Below are positions 38,804 to 47,982 of a stretch of 64,000 nucleotides of DNA, piece after piece. Under the pieces are notes generated by a model, which saw nothing but the letters and a program-made list of their open reading frames with translations, was not told the origin of the DNA and did no database searches. Within the stretch, counting starts at the first letter, position 1, and each line of letters begins with the position of its first letter. This DNA is from Sphingomonadales bacterium (GTDB taxonomy: Bacteria > Pseudomonadota > Alphaproteobacteria > Sphingomonadales > Sphingomonadaceae). Location of the stretch: assembly GCA_027490095.1 (NCBI GenBank), contig JAIXYT010000007.1:1-64000 (forward strand), read 5' to 3'. The position numbers and the translations under genes are program-made.

Positions 38804-39410
38804 ACAGAATCTCTGCCCCGCCAAGGTCCGACATGGCAAGAGCCCGAACAGCGCAGGCCCGCGGCGGTGTCGGAGCATGCCCGTCGGCCAGCAGGGCCGT
38901 GCCGACGACATGGGGGTATCGATCCGCCAGCCGCCGGGCCTGATCGGGCAGCAGGGACTGCGGCGCAAGCGCGGCGCCCTCACCGAAGCCTTCCACCCAG
39001 ATCTGGCCGCGCGGCGCCGCCAGCGCGACAAGAAGGGGGCTGCCATCCGCAGGGCTGCCCGCTTCGGCTGCGACCAGCTGGGTCGAACGGACACCATGCA
39101 GCGTCGCGCCCCAGGCAAGCGCAAGGGCGCGGGCCGCGGCAAGCCCGATCCTGAGCCCGGTGAAGCTGCCCGGACCGGTTTCGACGACAATCCGCCTGCA
39201 CGGGTGCCCCGCGCCGCCGAACGGCGCCAGAAGGGCTGCGATCGCCGGCATCAGGGCCTCGGCATGGCCCTTGGCCAGGGCCTCGTGATGCACGGCTGCC
39301 GGAACCCCGTCGTGCAGCAGCGCCAGCGACAGGTCATGCCCGGTCCCGATCACCAGCGTTGCGCCCTCCCAGTCCCGGGCTGGCGCCCCGGTGCCTAGAG
39401 AATCCGGCAT
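38757..39410 (-). CDS. tsaB: tRNA threonylcarbamoyladenosine biosynthesis protein TsaB
   Basis: VVETGPGSFTGLRIGLAAARALALAWG; adjacent to rimI. Confidence 0.92.
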   Translation of the reverse strand: MPDSLGTGAPARDWEGATLVIGTGHDLSLALLHDGVPAAVHHEALAKGHAEALMPAIAALLAPFGGAGHPCRRIVVETGPGSFTGLRIGLAAARALALAWGATLHGVRSTQLVAAEAGSPADGSPLLVALAAPRGQIWVEGFGEGAALAPQSLLPDQARRLADRYPHVVGTALLADGHAPTPPRACAVRALAMSDLGGAEILYVRPPEPGDRLHADG

Positions 39411-39985
39411 GCATCCTCGAACGGAAGGCGCGGCAGCCTGGGGAACAGCTTCTCGCCCGTGCCATGCCCGATCGAGCAGATGAAATTGGTCTCGACCCGC
39501 GTGCCCGCCCAGAAGGCCGCGTCGACTGCGGCGGAATCGAAGCCGGACATCGGCCCCGTGTCGAGCCCGAGCGCTCGCGCCGCCATGATCAGCCAGGCGC
39601 CCTGCAGGCTGCTGTTGCGGAACGCGGTCGCGCGGATCAGATCGGCGCTGTCTGCAAACCAGCTGCGCGCATCGGCATGCGGGAACAGCTCGGGCAGGCG
39701 CTCGTGCCAGTCGAGGTCCATGCCCACGATCACCGTCACCGGCGCCTGCCGCACCTTGTGGGCATTCTGCGCCGACACGCATTGCGCAAGACGGTCGCGG
39801 GCCGCCTCGCTGGCGCAGAACAGGAAGCGCGCAGGCGACCCGTTGGCGGATGTCGGGCCGAACTTCAGCAGTTCGTACAGCTGGCGCAGCACCGTCTCGG
39901 GCAGCGGGTCGGTGTGCCAGTCGTAATGGGTGCGCGCCTCGGTGAACAGCTGCTCCAGCGCGGATTCGGTCAGCGGCTCGGCCAT
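39395..39985 (-). CDS. Nitroreductase family protein, malonic semialdehyde reductase-like (RutE/HadB)
   Basis: LYELLKFGPTSANGSPARFLF; TRVETNFICSIGHGTGEKLFPRLPRLPFEDACRIL. Confidence 0.9.
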   Translation of the reverse strand: MAEPLTESALEQLFTEARTHYDWHTDPLPETVLRQLYELLKFGPTSANGSPARFLFCASEAARDRLAQCVSAQNAHKVRQAPVTVIVGMDLDWHERLPELFPHADARSWFADSADLIRATAFRNSSLQGAWLIMAARALGLDTGPMSGFDSAAVDAAFWAGTRVETNFICSIGHGTGEKLFPRLPRLPFEDACRIL

Positions 39986-40545
39986 CAGACAGCCCGGACT
40001 TCCGTGACTTCGGGCACATAATGGCGCAGCAGATTCTCGATCCCGCCCTTCAGCGTGGCCGTCGACGACGGGCAACCGGCGCAGCTGCCCCGCATGTGCA
40101 GGTAGACGATGCCCTTCTGGAAGCCGCGATAGACGATGTCCCCGCCGTCATTGGCGACCGCCGGGCGGACGCGGGTGTCGAGCAGGTCGCGGATCTGGGC
40201 CACGATGTCGGCATCGGCCGGGTCATCATGCGTTTCCTCTTCGGCAGCATCGCCCGCCAGCAGCGGCGCGCCACTCGCGAAATGGTCCATGATCACGCCC
40301 AGCACGTCGGTCTTCAGGGTCGACCAGTCGGCACTGCCCGGCGCCTTGGTCACGCTCACGAAATCCTGCCCGAAATAGACCCGCTCCACGTCGCCCAGTG
40401 CAAACAGCGCGCGCGCCAGCGGCGACCGCTCGGCTGACTCGGGCGACGCGAAATCGACGCCCTCCCCTGCCATCACCTCGCGGCCGGGCAGGAACTTCAG
40501 CGTTTGCGGGTTGGGTGTGCGTTCGGTCTCGATCAGCATGGACAT
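39985..40545 (-). CDS. nfuA: NifU-family Fe-S scaffold protein (NfuA-type)
   Basis: MSMLIETERTPNPQTLKFLPG; RGSCAGCPSSTATLKGGIENLLRHYVPEV (CxxC). Confidence 0.94.
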   Translation of the reverse strand: MSMLIETERTPNPQTLKFLPGREVMAGEGVDFASPESAERSPLARALFALGDVERVYFGQDFVSVTKAPGSADWSTLKTDVLGVIMDHFASGAPLLAGDAAEEETHDDPADADIVAQIRDLLDTRVRPAVANDGGDIVYRGFQKGIVYLHMRGSCAGCPSSTATLKGGIENLLRHYVPEVTEVRAV

Positions 40546-40615
40546 GCTCCTTTGTCGCCGATCGACATGGCCCGGCCGCAGCCCTTAATCAAGACCGGAT
40601 TGCTCGGAATTGCCC

Positions 40616-41083
40616 TCAGGTCAGCCGGTCGAGGTCGGCATCGGCAATGCCGCCCGGCACGATCATTACCATGCACGGCAGCGTGCCGGCGGCATCGCCT
40701 GCGAAATGTTCGACCAGCGGCCCCGGCTTGCCCTTCGCGGCAGCCGCCAGAACCAGTGCCCGGATCGAGCGGTCGGACTTCAGCACGTCCATGACGGCTT
40801 CGGTCGCCCGCCCGCGTGTCAGCCGCACACCCGGCCGCACGCCCGTCAGCGCTTCGACTTCGGCGGCCTTGGCGGCCAGCACGGCCCGGCCGATGTCCTC
40901 GGCCTCGGCTTCCATGTCCTTCTGCACCCCGCCCCATTGCAGGAACTGGCTGGGCTTCAGCACGTGGAGCAGCGCGACCTGGGCCCCCGTGTGCTGCGCC
41001 CGAAGCGCTGCAAAGCGAAGCGCCTTCGCGCTTTCGGCGGTGTCGTCCACCACAACCAGAAAGGTCTCGGCTGCGTCGTTCAT
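40616..41083 (-). CDS. Universal stress protein family protein
   Basis: FLVVVDDTAESAKALRFAALRAQHTGAQVALLHVL; start revised to 41083. Confidence 0.85.
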   Translation of the reverse strand: MNDAAETFLVVVDDTAESAKALRFAALRAQHTGAQVALLHVLKPSQFLQWGGVQKDMEAEAEDIGRAVLAAKAAEVEALTGVRPGVRLTRGRATEAVMDVLKSDRSIRALVLAAAAKGKPGPLVEHFAGDAAGTLPCMVMIVPGGIADADLDRLT

Positions 41084-41124
41084 GGTTCGCCCCTCACCCC
41101 CCATCCGCCCGTCGCGAAGCCCGG

Positions 41125-42078
41125 TCAGCCCTGTCCGGCCAGAATGGCACGAAGGCCGTTGGCCGCGACCAGCAGCGCATAGCCCGATCCTACCAGATCG
41201 CTTTCGCCGGCGAAAACAGGGTCCATCTTCGCTGCCCGGTCGAGCGCATCCTGCACCTCGCTCCACCGGCCGGCGCGGCCCGACAGCCGAATGGCTGCCG
41301 CCTCGTCCTCGCGCAGCCCCCTCAGCAACAGGGTCGCGGCATAGGCCGTTCCGCGTGCCCGGGCCAGTTGAACGCCGGCAGAGCCGGCCCCGGGATCCCG
41401 GATCAGCCTGTCCCCTCGCTCCGCCTCGGCCTCGATCGCCTCCAGAAGCGCGCCCAGCACGGCGAGGCTCTGGCCCGAAATCCGGCGGGCGCCTGGCTGC
41501 ACGCCGCCCCCCGAGCGGGCCGCGGCGCGCTCCATGTTATAGGCCCGCAGTTCGCTTCGTCCGTCCAGCAGATGATGTTCGGCGGGCCGGCCGATCGGCG
41601 GCATCCCGGGCCGGATCCACCACAAGGTCGGATCGGTGGCAAGGGATTCGGCGGCGGCCGTCAGCCGGGGTGTCCGGCCGGAATCCGCCATTGCCTGCAC
41701 CGACCCGCTGATCGTGCGGACCAGCGCCTCCTGGAAGGCCGGTGTGCGCCGCGCGAGCCCGGTCGGATAGAAGATGGGATCATTGGGCGTGAAGGCCCTG
41801 TCGGCGACCTGCTGCGACAACAGCCGGGCTGCCATCCCGGCCGTCACGGATCCGCCCGGCGGCAGGTCCGCCCGTTCGGGGCGCGTCGCCAGGTCCACTT
41901 CGATTCCGGCCCGGATCGTTCCGATGACCCCGTACCAGACGCCAAGCAGGCCGAAGAGGAGCAGGAGCAGCCGGAGCGGAGGCGGCACGCGGGCCAACAG
42001 GCCCTGCGCGCCCGGCGCGGGGGGCTGGGCTGTGGTCGCACCGGCTGCATCCCGCCGCTGGAAGGGGTTCAGGGCCAT
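41125..42078 (-). CDS. DUF2333-type membrane protein
   Basis: Single N-terminal TM then RAxIEVDL...GGSVTAGMAARLLSQQV...AFTPNDPIFYPTG. Confidence 0.75.
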   Translation of the reverse strand: MALNPFQRRDAAGATTAQPPAPGAQGLLARVPPPLRLLLLLFGLLGVWYGVIGTIRAGIEVDLATRPERADLPPGGSVTAGMAARLLSQQVADRAFTPNDPIFYPTGLARRTPAFQEALVRTISGSVQAMADSGRTPRLTAAAESLATDPTLWWIRPGMPPIGRPAEHHLLDGRSELRAYNMERAAARSGGGVQPGARRISGQSLAVLGALLEAIEAEAERGDRLIRDPGAGSAGVQLARARGTAYAATLLLRGLREDEAAAIRLSGRAGRWSEVQDALDRAAKMDPVFAGESDLVGSGYALLVAANGLRAILAGQG

Positions 42079-42127
42079 GGCTCGGCTTAGGCCGGTCCCG
42101 AAGATGCGTCCAGCATGGTCCGCCCTG

Positions 42128-42775
42128 CTAGCGCCGGGGCGGAACCTTCACCGTCGTGCTCCGGGCGGAGGCCCCCGGAAAGTCCGTGAACAGCGCGGTG
42201 ACGAGATTGGGCATCGTCGACGGCAGGTCGTTCACGCGGGTCGTGGTTTCGGCGCGGCCCTCGAACAGCGAGGCGTTGTCCGCCTTGCGGATGATGTCGA
42301 CCTCCAGAAAGGCCGGATAGACGGTGAAGCTGTAGACCTCGGGCTGGCTCCAGGCACCCCAGCCGGGGCCCCAGAAGGGATCGTACCAGCCCCAGCCGCG
42401 CCCGTACCAGCCGCGGCCGCCCCAGCCGCCCCAGCCCCACGCCGGGGCCATGCCAGGCCGGCTCGAAATCCGCTCGCGCCCGGGCCCGGCGCCGAAGTCG
42501 ACGAGCACCTTCAGATCAGCCTGGTCCGCCGACGCGGCCGGCTGGAAGCCCAGCTTCTGCAGTTCGGTCGCCACCAGGCCCGCATAGGCCGCAAACTCCA
42601 GGCTGCCGGCCCGCGCTTCCACGGCCGGTTGCACGGTGAAGGTCTTGCCGCGCTCGGGCGGCATGGACTGGAAGCTCTGCACACGTGCCTCGAACGGCGA
42701 GGCGCAGGCGGCCAGCAGCCCGAGGGCAAGGATGGCGATCAGCTGCGGAAGACGCTGCAGCGAGGAGGCATTCAT
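42128..42775 (-). CDS. DUF4136-type lipoprotein
   Basis: Lipobox LLAAC; internal Gly/Trp-rich WGWGGWGGRGWYGRGWGWYDPFWG; YPAFLEVDIIRKADN. Confidence 0.82.
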   Translation of the reverse strand: MNASSLQRLPQLIAILALGLLAACASPFEARVQSFQSMPPERGKTFTVQPAVEARAGSLEFAAYAGLVATELQKLGFQPAASADQADLKVLVDFGAGPGRERISSRPGMAPAWGWGGWGGRGWYGRGWGWYDPFWGPGWGAWSQPEVYSFTVYPAFLEVDIIRKADNASLFEGRAETTTRVNDLPSTMPNLVTALFTDFPGASARSTTVKVPPRR

Positions 42776-42948
42776 GATCTTTGGTCCCGACCTGATGTTT
42801 GGCTGCTTCTAGGCTGCATCAACTGAACCGAAGCTGTCGAACTGGCAAGCCGGATTGCAGCCGGGCGCGACGTCCCGTCGCCGGCTCGGCTTGTCCCCGC
42901 CGCCCCGGGCAGGTAAGGCGCGGGTCCGTGTCGGCCAAGGCAGGCATT

Positions 42949-43026
<78 letters not shown>

Positions 43027-43443
43027 CTTTCCGCGACGACGGCAGCGATTTATCGGGCAAACCGCGCAACGCAGGCTTGCGATGCCGCCCGATTGTAGCC
43101 GGTGTGCACGCAAGCCGCTCACGCAGCTTCGCCGATTGGCTTGGCCTCGGGTTCGTTGTTCATCATCCGCGCAATGAACGCGGCCGCGGTGTTGGCCGCA
43201 ACGTGGTCGGCCTATGATCCGCATCAGCGCAAGGCCGCCGATGATGGTCGATGTGGTGGTCTTTGCGTACCGGATTGGCAGTGGATGAGGCTTCGCAACG
43301 CTCGTGCTTTCGTCACAAGCCGGCTTGGCGAGCCCGCAAGATCGACTTCATCTTCGCGTGCGCGCAAAGCCTTCTCCTCTCGGTTCGACTGACGACTCGC
43401 CCCATGTCGCCTTTCACCGCGAATGCTGTAGAATTGAAGCATC

Positions 43444-44556
43444 ATGTCCCCAGAGGACGAGGGCGGATTGACCAGTACAGCGCGGATGGAAATCGCAAAC
43501 GGCTGTGACAAAGGCTTGGAAGATGAGATCCGAGACGTTCTCGGCCGTCTCGGAACCATCGCGGATCAGTTGGGGTCACGAGCTCCCGTAGCCCAGTATG
43601 AAGCGGATATCGGCGACCCGTGTGCAACGCGTCGGGGGACGTCCATCCAGAGCAGCACCGGCCCGCTGCCCCGATTCCTGGCTGTGCGTGATATCCTTCG
43701 GATCGCCTTCAACATCGAATCGCTGGTGCCGATCGGCACTGTACCGCGCCGGCAGGAACGAAGCTCACGCAGCCCGACCGACGACAATCTGGCGACCGCA
43801 CTGCCCTATGCGCCGACTCTGCTGGACGCCCTTCAGCTGATGGCCCGTTACGGCGATGCAGCGGTGCCCTGGTACCGGCGGGCCATCGTGAAGCAGGGGG
43901 ACCGGCTGGTCATCTCCTACTGGCCCACGGTTCCGATCGGCCGGATCGAGGCGCTCGCCACCGAAGTCGCAATGGGCACGATCCACCGGCTGGTCGAGAC
44001 CTTCGTCGGTCCGCGAGTGGAGGAGGCGCGGGTCGTGCTGTCGATGGCGCCCGTGTCCGGCGTCAGTGCAATGCGGGAGCGCTTTTCCTGCGCCGTCGAG
44101 GTGGGCGCCGGACCCAGCAGGATGATCCTACCGGCGGCCTGGAGCCGTGTACCCAGCCCCTATCACGACCCTGAGCTTTGGAAGCAGGGGGTGGCACGCT
44201 GCGATGCCGATATCGCGATGCTGGTGGAGGCACCGCTGGTGAGCCGGGTTCGGGCCCATATCGTGCAGGGCCTGGATGCGCGGCACCTGGTCACGATCGA
44301 GGAGACCGCCCGAGCGCTCAACATGTCCGCGCGCACGCTGGTGCGTTCACTTCAGCGGGAGGGATATACCCACCACAGGCTGCTCGACATGGAGCGGCGG
44401 CAGAAGGCGGAGCAGCTGCTGGCGGGCGGGCACCTGTCGCTCGGCCATGTGGCCGAGGCGCTGGCCTTCACGGACCAGTCGAGTTTTGGCCGGAAATGCC
44501 GCGACTGGTTCGGCACGAGCCCGCTGCGCCTGCGCCGCCAGCTTTCGCCGCGTTGA
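43444..44556 (+). CDS. AraC family transcriptional regulator
   Basis: C-terminal HTH: TARALNMSARTLVRSLQREGYTHHRLLDMERRQKAEQLL...VAEALAFTDQSSFGRKCRDWFGTSPLRLRRQ. Confidence 0.9.
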   Translation: MSPEDEGGLTSTARMEIANGCDKGLEDEIRDVLGRLGTIADQLGSRAPVAQYEADIGDPCATRRGTSIQSSTGPLPRFLAVRDILRIAFNIESLVPIGTVPRRQERSSRSPTDDNLATALPYAPTLLDALQLMARYGDAAVPWYRRAIVKQGDRLVISYWPTVPIGRIEALATEVAMGTIHRLVETFVGPRVEEARVVLSMAPVSGVSAMRERFSCAVEVGAGPSRMILPAAWSRVPSPYHDPELWKQGVARCDADIAMLVEAPLVSRVRAHIVQGLDARHLVTIEETARALNMSARTLVRSLQREGYTHHRLLDMERRQKAEQLLAGGHLSLGHVAEALAFTDQSSFGRKCRDWFGTSPLRLRRQLSPR

Positions 44557-44678
44557 CCGGGCGTGGCGTGAATCATCCAAAAATTGGCGGGCGCTGTCCT
44601 TTTGGCCGACAATGGGGCGCGCAATAATCGGGTCACGTCTTCGCGCGTCCGGCGCCGGAGACCCTGGGGAGTCATGGG

Positions 44679-45575
44679 ATGACAGATCAAGACGAAATGC
44701 CGGCTGCTGGCCCGGCCGCGGGATTGCGCCCGGTGGCCAGGCAGCTTGTGGCAGGCCTTGCCGTCGCGGCGCTTCTGCTTTCGTCGGTGTCGGCGCTGGC
44801 AAGCACCTTCACCGACCTGGAGGGCGTGCGCGCGTCCGCCGCCGAAAACACCATCATGCAGCGCGGCTATCACGCGCATCACAGCTCGCCGGCATCGAAT
44901 GGGCGCTACACCTATTGGTGGAACAACCTGTCCAAGAGCTGCATCCGCACATTTACCAGCGACGGTGTGATCGCGGCGACCAAGACTGTAAGCGGCGCCG
45001 ACTGCGGCTGGTACGGCGGGGCGACCAACAACAGCAGCAGCAATTCGGGCGGGAACAAGGACGCCGCGGCGGCAGCGGCGGTTGCAGCGGCCGCGCTGAT
45101 CGGGGTGGCTGCCCTGTCGCACAAGTCGCACCATCGCGAGGACCAGGAGTATCAGGAGCCGCAAGGCTATGGTGATTTCGAGATGGGCTACCGCGACGGT
45201 CTCTATAACCACAGCTTCGAGGGCCGCGGCCGCTCGGACGCCTATTCGCAGGGCTATCGGGCCGGCGTTCAGGAGCGTGACCAGCAGAGCAGCTATCGCC
45301 GCGGCAACGGCTATGCCGACAGCTCGGGCGGGCGCGGCTATGGCGGCGGCGCGCAGCCGGCGCAGTTCAACGACCTGGTCGGGGCCCGTGCCGGGGGCGT
45401 CGAGACCGAGCTCCAGTCACGCGGTTTCCGCAATGTGGACGGCTTCGAATCCGGCAGGACCGGAAAGGGCACCATCTGGTGGAACGGGCGCACGCGCCAG
45501 TGCCTCCAGATGATCACTGTGGACGGGCGGGCCGACAGCATCGAAGATATCCAGACCCATCAGTACTGCCGCTGA
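44679..45575 (+). CDS. Exported/membrane protein with two copies of an unnamed WWN/RQC two-Cys domain
   Basis: N-terminal TM; domain copies at aa 44-111 and 230-298; Ala-rich second TM-like segment between. Confidence 0.8.
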   Translation: MTDQDEMPAAGPAAGLRPVARQLVAGLAVAALLLSSVSALASTFTDLEGVRASAAENTIMQRGYHAHHSSPASNGRYTYWWNNLSKSCIRTFTSDGVIAATKTVSGADCGWYGGATNNSSSNSGGNKDAAAAAAVAAAALIGVAALSHKSHHREDQEYQEPQGYGDFEMGYRDGLYNHSFEGRGRSDAYSQGYRAGVQERDQQSSYRRGNGYADSSGGRGYGGGAQPAQFNDLVGARAGGVETELQSRGFRNVDGFESGRTGKGTIWWNGRTRQCLQMITVDGRADSIEDIQTHQYCR

Positions 45576-45598
45576 TTCGTACCGACAGGAGCCTTTCC

Positions 45599-46237
45599 AT
45601 GCACAGGATCTTCTTTGCAGCCGCCGCTGTCTCGGCGCTGCTCGTCGCCGTTCCGGCCGTGGCCCAGCAGGTCGTCCCCGTCACCTTCGCCAAGGGCAAG
45701 AGCTCGGCGACCCTGACCGGCAGCATCAAGGGCGACCAGGATCGCACCTACACGGTCGACGCCAAGGCCGGGCAGAAGATGACCGTGACCCTGAAGTCGA
45801 CCAAGGGTTCCGCGGAAATGAACATCTTCGCGCCGGGCAACGACACGGCGATCTCGCTGGGGGCGACCGATCCCTACAATGTCACCACGGTGCTGCCGGC
45901 GACAGGCCGCTATCGCGTGCAGGTCTATCAGATGCGTGCTGCGGCGCGGCGCGGCGAGGTTGCGAACTATACCCTCACCATCGGCATCACGGGCGCGGCA
46001 GGCGCCGCGAAGCCGGCGCCGGTGAAGCTGGATGATCTGCAGGGTGCGCGCGCGGCGGGTGCACTGGACGAGATGGAGCGGCGCGGGTTCCGCAATGTCG
46101 ACGGCTTCCAGTCGGGGGCAAACGGCTCGGGCACGGTCTGGTGGAACGGCGCCACCAGGCAATGCATGCAGCTGATCACGGTGGATGGGCGCATCGACAG
46201 CGTCACCGACATCAAGACCCATCCGAAGTGCCGGTGA
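45599..46237 (+). CDS. Exported protein: PPC-like beta-sandwich plus WWN/RQC domain
   Basis: Signal peptide; GDQDRTYTVDAKAGQKMTVTLKS...YRVQVYQMRAAARRGEVANYTLTIGI; C-terminal 69 aa about 65% identical (hand count) to upstream gene. Confidence 0.82.
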   Translation: MHRIFFAAAAVSALLVAVPAVAQQVVPVTFAKGKSSATLTGSIKGDQDRTYTVDAKAGQKMTVTLKSTKGSAEMNIFAPGNDTAISLGATDPYNVTTVLPATGRYRVQVYQMRAAARRGEVANYTLTIGITGAAGAAKPAPVKLDDLQGARAAGALDEMERRGFRNVDGFQSGANGSGTVWWNGATRQCMQLITVDGRIDSVTDIKTHPKCR

Positions 46238-46277
46238 GGGGCAGCTGTCGACCGCCCAGCATTGGAGGCTTGCCAGA

Positions 46278-47252
46278 ATGTCAGCACCCCTGAGCCGCAG
46301 GGCCCTCATCGGCATGGGCGTTGCAACGGTGTCGATACCGGCGCTCGGCCAGCAGGTGGTGAAGGCCATATCCGACCTGAAGCCCGGCGAGTTCACCTGG
46401 CACCCCGAGCGCTCGCCGGCGGGGCCGGTTGCGATCGTCGTTTCGGTCCCCGACCAGCGGGTCCATGTCTATCGCAACGGCATCCGGATCGGCGTCTCCA
46501 CCTGCTCCACCGGCAAGCCCGGGCACGAAACTCCGACGGGCGTCTTCACCATCCTGCAGAAGGACAAGGACCACCGCAGCTCCACCTACAACAATGCGCC
46601 GATGCCCAACATGAACCGGCTGACCTGGGACGGCGTCGCGCTGCATGCCGGCAAGCTGCCCGGCTATCCGGCGAGCCACGGCTGCGTGCGGCTTCCGATG
46701 GAATTCTCGGAGAAGCTGTTCGGGGTGACGCATGTGGGAACGCCCGTCATCGTGGCAGGCGCCCACACCGATCCTGTCGATGTCGTGCACCCGGGGTTGG
46801 TTCTGGGCAGCTATGCAACCAGCGAGTTCGAGACGGCTGAAGCTGCCCTCAAGGGCAAGGCCCTGCCCGAATGGAATGGGCAGCAGACCGCAACGTCGAT
46901 ACTTGTTTCGGGGGCGGACCAGCAGGCCGTCCTACTGGAAAACGGCCGGCAGATCGCCAGCGGCAGGATCGATCTTGCAGCGGACCGTCGGCTCGGCGAG
47001 CATGTGTTCGTGCTGATCGACACGCACGATGCCCAGCGCGGCCTGCTGTGGCACGGAATCGGCTATGCCGATGCGGCCGGCAAGCCGGTCGAGCCGCCCG
47101 AAGGCAGCATCCTCAGGTCCGTGGGGGCCGAGCCGGATTTCCGCCGCATGGTCCATGACCGGCTGCATCCGGGTGCCCTGTTGATCACCACGGCCTTGCC
47201 GCTCAGCCCCGACCAGCGGACCCAGGGCGGCTTCGTCATCATGACCGCCTGA
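46278..47252 (+). CDS. L,D-transpeptidase (YkuD) family protein
   Basis: LHAGKLPGYPASHGCVRLP catalytic motif; twin-Arg-like N-terminus SRRALIG. Confidence 0.93.
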   Translation: MSAPLSRRALIGMGVATVSIPALGQQVVKAISDLKPGEFTWHPERSPAGPVAIVVSVPDQRVHVYRNGIRIGVSTCSTGKPGHETPTGVFTILQKDKDHRSSTYNNAPMPNMNRLTWDGVALHAGKLPGYPASHGCVRLPMEFSEKLFGVTHVGTPVIVAGAHTDPVDVVHPGLVLGSYATSEFETAEAALKGKALPEWNGQQTATSILVSGADQQAVLLENGRQIASGRIDLAADRRLGEHVFVLIDTHDAQRGLLWHGIGYADAAGKPVEPPEGSILRSVGAEPDFRRMVHDRLHPGALLITTALPLSPDQRTQGGFVIMTA

Positions 47253-47273
47253 GCAACACACAGGGAGACAAGC

Positions 47274-47954
47274 ATGCCCATGCGAAACGGATCCGGAGCC
47301 GCCCTTGCCGCAGCCCTTCTGCTGGCGGCCTGCGGCCAGGGGAGCAAGGCGCCAGAGGCGGCCCAGACGACCGCTGCCGCCAAGCCAGCGGCAATCCCGA
47401 CAAGCCTTGCGCCCTTCGGCGAGGGCTGGCCCAAGGCCGGCGACCCCTGCCGCCGACTGGGCGAGAGCGCGGCCACCGCAAACTGGCTGGATGACAGCGC
47501 CGTGCTGGTCGGCTGCCCAACGGCCGAGGCAGCGGCTGCGCTGGGTGGGAAGACGGTTGCGACCGTCGAAGGCGTCACGGTCGTTTCCGTGCCGACCGGC
47601 GACGCCAATGCCGGCATGGTGATGACAGACGACGCCCGCGTCGAAGGAACGGACTTCAACGCGACGGCCGAACTGCCGTGCGCGACCGACGGCGGCGACA
47701 CCAAGCTGCGCTGCAAGGCGGGCGTGAAGCGCAAGTGGGGCGAGGACGGCACCACCATCGTCGAGGTGACGAGGCCCGATGGCGGCACGCGGTCGCTGTT
47801 CTTCCGGGGCACGGAAGCCTTCAGCGCCAGCAGCTCCGAGGCCGACGGCTCGGCGGCCTACGCGTTCAAGGCGGTTCGTTCGGGCGACGAGACGCGGATC
47901 AGCTTCGGGCCCGAGCGCTATGTTGTGCCCGATGTGTTCGTGGTGGGCGACTGA
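47274..47954 (+). CDS. Hypothetical lipoprotein
   Basis: Lipobox LLAAC; conserved-looking Cys pairs (GDPCRR...LVGCP, LPCATDGGDTKLRC). Confidence 0.8.
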   Translation: MPMRNGSGAALAAALLLAACGQGSKAPEAAQTTAAAKPAAIPTSLAPFGEGWPKAGDPCRRLGESAATANWLDDSAVLVGCPTAEAAAALGGKTVATVEGVTVVSVPTGDANAGMVMTDDARVEGTDFNATAELPCATDGGDTKLRCKAGVKRKWGEDGTTIVEVTRPDGGTRSLFFRGTEAFSASSSEADGSAAYAFKAVRSGDETRISFGPERYVVPDVFVVGD

Positions 47955-47982
47955 AGCGGTTGGCAGACGAAAGGACGATGCC

